DNA from: Proteromonas lacertae
Lineage: Eukaryota; Sar; Bigyra; Opalinata; Proteromonadidae
NCBI GenBank assembly: GCA_002245135.1
Contig: NGBS01001186.1
Span: 33,154-97,153, forward strand
Reading direction: 5' to 3'
Length of the DNA: 64,000 nt
In this document: piece by piece, positions 59,923 through 64,000 of the stretch
Numbering within the stretch: the stretch's first letter is position 1
How the letters are laid out: each line of letters begins with the position of its first letter
The notes under the pieces: generated by a model
Databases searched by the model: none
The model's input: only the letters and a program-made list of their open reading frames with translations
What the model was told of the DNA's origin: nothing
Translations under genes and position numbers: made by a program

Positions 59923-60001
59923 CATTAAATAATTATATTTATGATTTAATAAACAAACTAAACAAAAAACATATTAAAAAATATATATATAACATATAAA
60001 T

Positions 60002-62726
60002 TTATTTTTTAGATTTATCAAAACAACGATGTTCCAATATCTGTTTAGCAGATGGTCTTTTATTAGCTTCCTTCGTTAACATCCAATCAATCAACTGTTG
60101 TAAATCAGAAGAGTAGTATTTAGGAATTCTTGTAGTTTTACTACTTCTAATAGCAGTAACTAAAGTAATCATATTGTTCCCAGTAAAAGCAGATTCTAAA
60201 CAACACAATTCATGTGAAATACAACCTAATCCCCAAATATCTACCTTATTATCATATGGTAAGTTTAAAAACATCTCTGGAGCCATATATAATGGAGATC
60301 CAATAACTGTTTTAGCCTTTTGATCAGGTCTAACCGCAGTAGATACACCAAAATCACCTATTAAACAAGCATCATTATCATTTAAAAAGATATTAGCTGG
60401 CTTCATATCACGATGTATAATATTCTGTGAATGGAATATAGTATAAACCTAATGCTACACATTGTATATAATATAATATCAACTGTTCTTTAAAGTAAGA
60501 TCTGAACTTATCTCTTTGAATATTGATCTTCTGTTCTAAGTCTCCCTTTGAGCAATATTGCATTACTAAATATATATTCTTTTCTTTAGAAAATCCATCA
60601 ATATAATGAACTACATAGGGTGAGTTTAATCTCTTTAATATTGATATTTCTGATTCCATCATATCTTTAGATTTCTTATCAATTCCTTTGGTTGACATTT
60701 CCTTCATTACATAATATTGTTCTTTAGATGAGACTAAATATACTTTACCCCATGATCCACTACCTATTTCTTTTAATATATGATACTTTTCTGGTTCAGT
60801 AAACATACTAGACATTGCATCATTACCTATCTTTATTAACTCACTAGCATTTGGTCGATTCTTATAATTCTTTGTTAAACTTAAATCTATTAATTTCAAT
60901 ATACCAGGATTAACATCTCTACTTAATTTAGGATAAGATTTAGTAGGAATAACAGATTGTAATTGTAACAATGTACCAGTAAATGGTGGTTTAAATTCGC
61001 ATAGTTCATACAGTATACAACCTGCAGCCCATATATCAACACGTTGATCATAACTATTTCCTTCATACATCTCAGGTGACATATAACTTGGTGAACCTAT
61101 GGTTGTATGAGTTAAATTACCTTCATCGAGGGTTTTAGCAACACCAAAGTCACCTATTATACAGTCATTAACATGGTTTAAGAATATATTTTCAGGTTTT
61201 AAATTACGATGGATTATTCCTAATGAATGGATATATTCGATTCCTTTTAAGAGTGATAAGAACAGTCTCAATATTTCTTTATCATCTAAATCATCTTGTT
61301 TTGATCTAGCAGTTTGAATTAGGTGTAATAAATCACCATTAGCACAGTAGGATGTTACTAGACATATATATCCTGGTATTGCAAATACATCAGTATATTC
61401 AATCACATTTCTATGATGTAATTTTCTTAATATTTCTAACTCCTGGAATATCATCTTTTTAGCATCTTTTGATAGATTTGTATACATTATTTTCTTTAAT
61501 ACTTTAATGCCTTCACCTCTATCTACTGTATAAAGTGTTGATGTACGCTTATCTGCAATACAGGCTTGTATTTTATATCCTTTTGATTCAATACTATTAC
61601 ATTCTTCAATACCTCTTCTTTGGATTGAATTTCTATTGTTATATTGACTGGAATTATTATTATTATTATTTGAATAATTATTATTTGAATTATTGGAGGT
61701 TTGTATTAATACAGGTTTAACGTTTGGTGTATTATTATTAGAATTATTGTTATAAACAGTTTCTGGGGATTTTTGAGGTGAAAAATCTCTACTAATTGTT
61801 GATTGACCAAATTGAACCCATTCATTTAAATAGTGTTTAATATAAACCAAATATCGATTATCACTATCTTTTACAAATAATTGATATAAAGAAGATGAAT
61901 AAAACTGATAACCTACAGCTACTAATGAATAAAATAATAAAGTCAAAGTGTCATATTCACACTGTTCTTTACCCCATATTTTATATCGATCACTGTAGTT
62001 ATTACTATGTTGAAATAATATATTCGCATTAGCTACTTTAGGTTCTGTACCGTAATATAAAAATATTATTCTAAGTACTTTTCTGTAAGTATTCATATAC
62101 TTTTCATTCTGTTTGAACTTGTCAATATCTTCCGGTTTAGTTTTGTTATAAACTGATGGTAGTAATGCTTTAAACATAGATCTATGAGATCTTAACCAGT
62201 TGATATTATGATATTGTCTTAGAAATACATTGATAGTAACCAATGGTTCGTTTTTATATTGCATTCCTTCTTTACCTTCATAGAGATTAAATATATTCAT
62301 TTTTTGTACGATATCATCACATACTTCATTGAGATTATCTTCTTCTTGGTTATTGTGTAGTACCATTGTATTTTTCTTACTATCTGTTGGTTCTACATCG
62401 TAAGATTCACATCTCGATTTTGGAATTGGTGGTAATATTGGTGTAGATTCTATATTAGCTGTTGCTGGAGATGATATGATGTTCGATGCTTCTTCTAATA
62501 AGATCGGATTCTCTGTTTCTTGACCTTTCACTGCCATTGCACTTTCACGATGTTTTTTAACAATTTCTGGACCTTTTACTGTATAAGGCTCACTTTCACT
62601 CTTAGCATAGTTTGATGCCTTAAGCGGAACAGATGAATTATTGTTACTTTTCTTCAAATCGCTATTTTGAGATTTTTTGAGTGGTGGTTTATCTGGTGGC
62701 ACTTCTGAATTTTGTCTACTATGCAA
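60002..62726 (-). CDS. NEK-type protein with two kinase domains, the first probably inactive
   Basis: About 905 residues. Polar Ser/Pro N-terminus, an unidentified helical domain (INVFLRQYHNINWLRSHRSM to YLVYIKHYLNEWVQFG), an Asn-rich linker, then two NIMA-like kinase domains. Domain 1 has HRN instead of HRD (IIHRNLKPEN) but keeps DFG (GDFGVAKT) and SPEM; loss of the catalytic Asp suggests a pseudokinase. Domain 2 has IGSGSWGKVY, VMKEMS, HRDMKPAN, GDFGVST, GSPLYMAPEM and ends KRPSAKQILEH, apparently active. An extra base at 60433-60434 breaks the frame just before IHRD. No intron explains it. Confidence 0.82.
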
Positions 62727-63670
62727 TGTGACATAATTTTGGTTGTTTATATTGGATTTTTTTATTTCTTCCAGAGAACCTTTTGTTACACGGTTATTAT
62801 TATCTAAATTCCCTTGATTATAATCCAGATAATGTAAACTATTCTATGAAACAGTAATTACACAAAAATACATGTGGGCTTCGTGTCAAAGGTGCTGAAG
62901 GTATTGTACTTTTCTATGACATAATAACATAATTTATTATACAGAACTCATACACCCCATTAGCGTATAAAAGATGAAAAAAGTGATTTAGAAAAAAACT
63001 AAAAAAATTTGAGAGAAAATCAAACGTTTCTCAAATAGTTTGAGAAGTTTGAGACATTGTTTTGTTTGATTTAATAAAGAATATGATTATATTTCTGTAT
63101 TATTTTGATATTAGTTAATAATATCAATTGATTTGTACAATTGTGTAGTAGATGAGAGTAAAGATACTCAAAAGAAAGTGAGATTATGATAAAACAGGAT
63201 TAAAAATGGTTTAGCCTTTTATTAGATGTATTTATAGATGAAGCATGTTGTGGTGAGATACTTAAAAAACACAAATTGTCAAATGGAATTATTTTTTCGT
63301 AAACCCAAATTCAGAAATTTTCAAACACCGGAAATAAAAAATCTGATTATATAGCAAATTCACCTCACTATATTATTATAAATAGTATACACAAATTCAT
63401 GATGCCTTTTTTTAAAGAATTAAAGAATGATTATATTCATGTAAAAATTCAGTGTAGTGAAAAGCAATATAGTAATCCTCAAGTATGAATATTGTTAGTG
63501 TTTAACAATAAAATCAATATAAATATCCATTTTTCATCCTTACTAGGTCATTCAAAAGAATGAATTTCTTTTACATAATTTATTTTATACACACAAGCAG
63601 ATTGAAAATAAAACGGGTTATTTGGATTTGACATATTTGTTAATATAAAGAATATGATGTTTTTTGTTAA
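62727..63670. other. Spacer with a possible decayed reading frame at 63213-63649
   Basis: No firm gene. One plus-strand frame reads LLLDVFIDEACCGEILKKHK, then a TAA, then KKSDYIANSPHYIIINSIHK, and after a GTAT-TAG intron (63485-63546) VIQKNEFLLHNLFYT. The single stop and lack of a clear start suggest a pseudogene or an unrecognised short gene. Confidence 0.3.
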
Positions 63671-63777
63671 GATTCTGTGGCGCAATGGATAACGCATCGG
63701 TCTTAAAATTATTTACCTTTGGTTAATAGTACAACTTTCTAAACCGAAGATTAGAGGTTCGAATCCTCTCAGAATCA
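63671..63777 (+). tRNA. tRNA with Arg(UCU)-type body and 34-nt intron
   Basis: Acceptor GATTCTG pairs with CAGAATC (63770-63776), discriminator A. D-arm GGCGCAATGGATAACGC, typical of Arg tRNAs. Anticodon stem TCGGT/ACCGA, short variable loop AGATT, T-arm AGAGG-TTCGAAT-CCTCT. A T-run follows as Pol III terminator. Removing 63704-63737 (or one base later) yields loop CTTCTAA, anticodon UCU. Removing 63708-63741 at the canonical 37/38 site yields UAA on a body lacking the long Leu variable arm. Confidence 0.85.
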
Positions 63778-64000
63778 CTTTTTTTATTTTTTTTTAATTA
63801 CAGAATAATATCAATAAAATCACTGATTTTATATATAATTTTATTACTGTAATTGATTTATGAAATTATGCACTAGGAATCATAGTAACTATTCAAATTA
63901 TCCTAAAATAGGATCTATAATATTTGTCTTATTAATTAAATATAGTTATGTGAGAATTATATAAAAATATGATAAGAAACAGTGAAAATATAGTTGATTT
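63778..64000. other. Window end, no gene seen
   Basis: Very AT-rich sequence after the tRNA terminator. No coding or RNA signal recognised. Confidence 0.4.

Noticed and set aside
63671-63777. tRNA-Leu(UAA) or nonsense suppressor
   Set aside because: The variable loop is five bases and the body is Arg-like, so Leu identity is unlikely; kept only as an alternative.
1-64000. CRISPR arrays, operons or bacterial signals
   Set aside because: None seen; spliceosomal introns and gene content are eukaryotic.

Overview
This is a 64-kb piece of nuclear DNA from an AT-rich, very gene-dense, intron-rich single-celled eukaryote. I cannot name the organism. The standard genetic code fits. Nearly every gene is cut by tiny introns (mostly 24-50 nt) that begin GTAT and end TAG; many are little more than TA repeats. 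A giant ciliary-type multi-adenylate-kinase gene suggests a flagellated cell. Other eukaryotic markers are UFC1, MON2, VPS4, a site-2 protease, a NEK kinase and an NT5DC1-type phosphatase.

Layout. 1-6191: three tandem SLC17-like transporters on the minus strand, with an Ig-like/SPRY-like gene between the first two. 6341-13405: EF-hand/IQ protein, tRNA 2'-phosphotransferase, UFC1, a lipid-anchored ankyrin protein, thiamin pyrophosphokinase and an alpha/beta hydrolase. 13540-15640: three small related membrane proteins, two ending in CaaX boxes, around a recent inverted duplication. 15787-24999: one multi-adenylate-kinase gene. 25198-30323: MON2, diverging from a shared promoter. 30324-31877: no intact gene, but a decayed family-B DNA polymerase segment like those of Polintons or viruses. 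31878-43490: Na+/H+ exchanger with cNMP domain, pseudokinase-LRR protein, GT92 glycosyltransferase, coiled-coil protein, small membrane protein, seryl-tRNA synthetase and site-2 protease. 43550-51037: four MIT-type genes, the last being VPS4, interrupted by a pseudokinase-LRR pseudogene. 51261-58209: CAMK-like kinase, NT5DC1-like phosphatase and an intact pseudokinase-LRR gene. 58259-64000: inositol polyphosphate kinase, a candidate selenoprotein with a SECIS-like 3'UTR, a pseudogene scrap, a two-kinase NEK-type gene and an intron-containing tRNA.

The most unusual signals concern RNA processing. (1) Five introns look like minor-spliceosome (U12-type) AT-AC introns: ATATCTTTT-like donors, TTCTTAAY-like branch sites and, in four of them, in-frame AC acceptors. 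(2) In the three transporter paralogues the start codon itself is split, AT|intron|G. (3) A short gene absent from ordinary ORF scans has an in-frame TGA followed by a well-formed SECIS hairpin. (4) A tRNA with an Arg(UCU) body has an intron that fits the anticodon only at a non-canonical place. An AAACGA/G-TATA-type promoter element recurs upstream of many genes. Splice sites were inferred by eye from reading-frame continuity, so exon borders are approximate.
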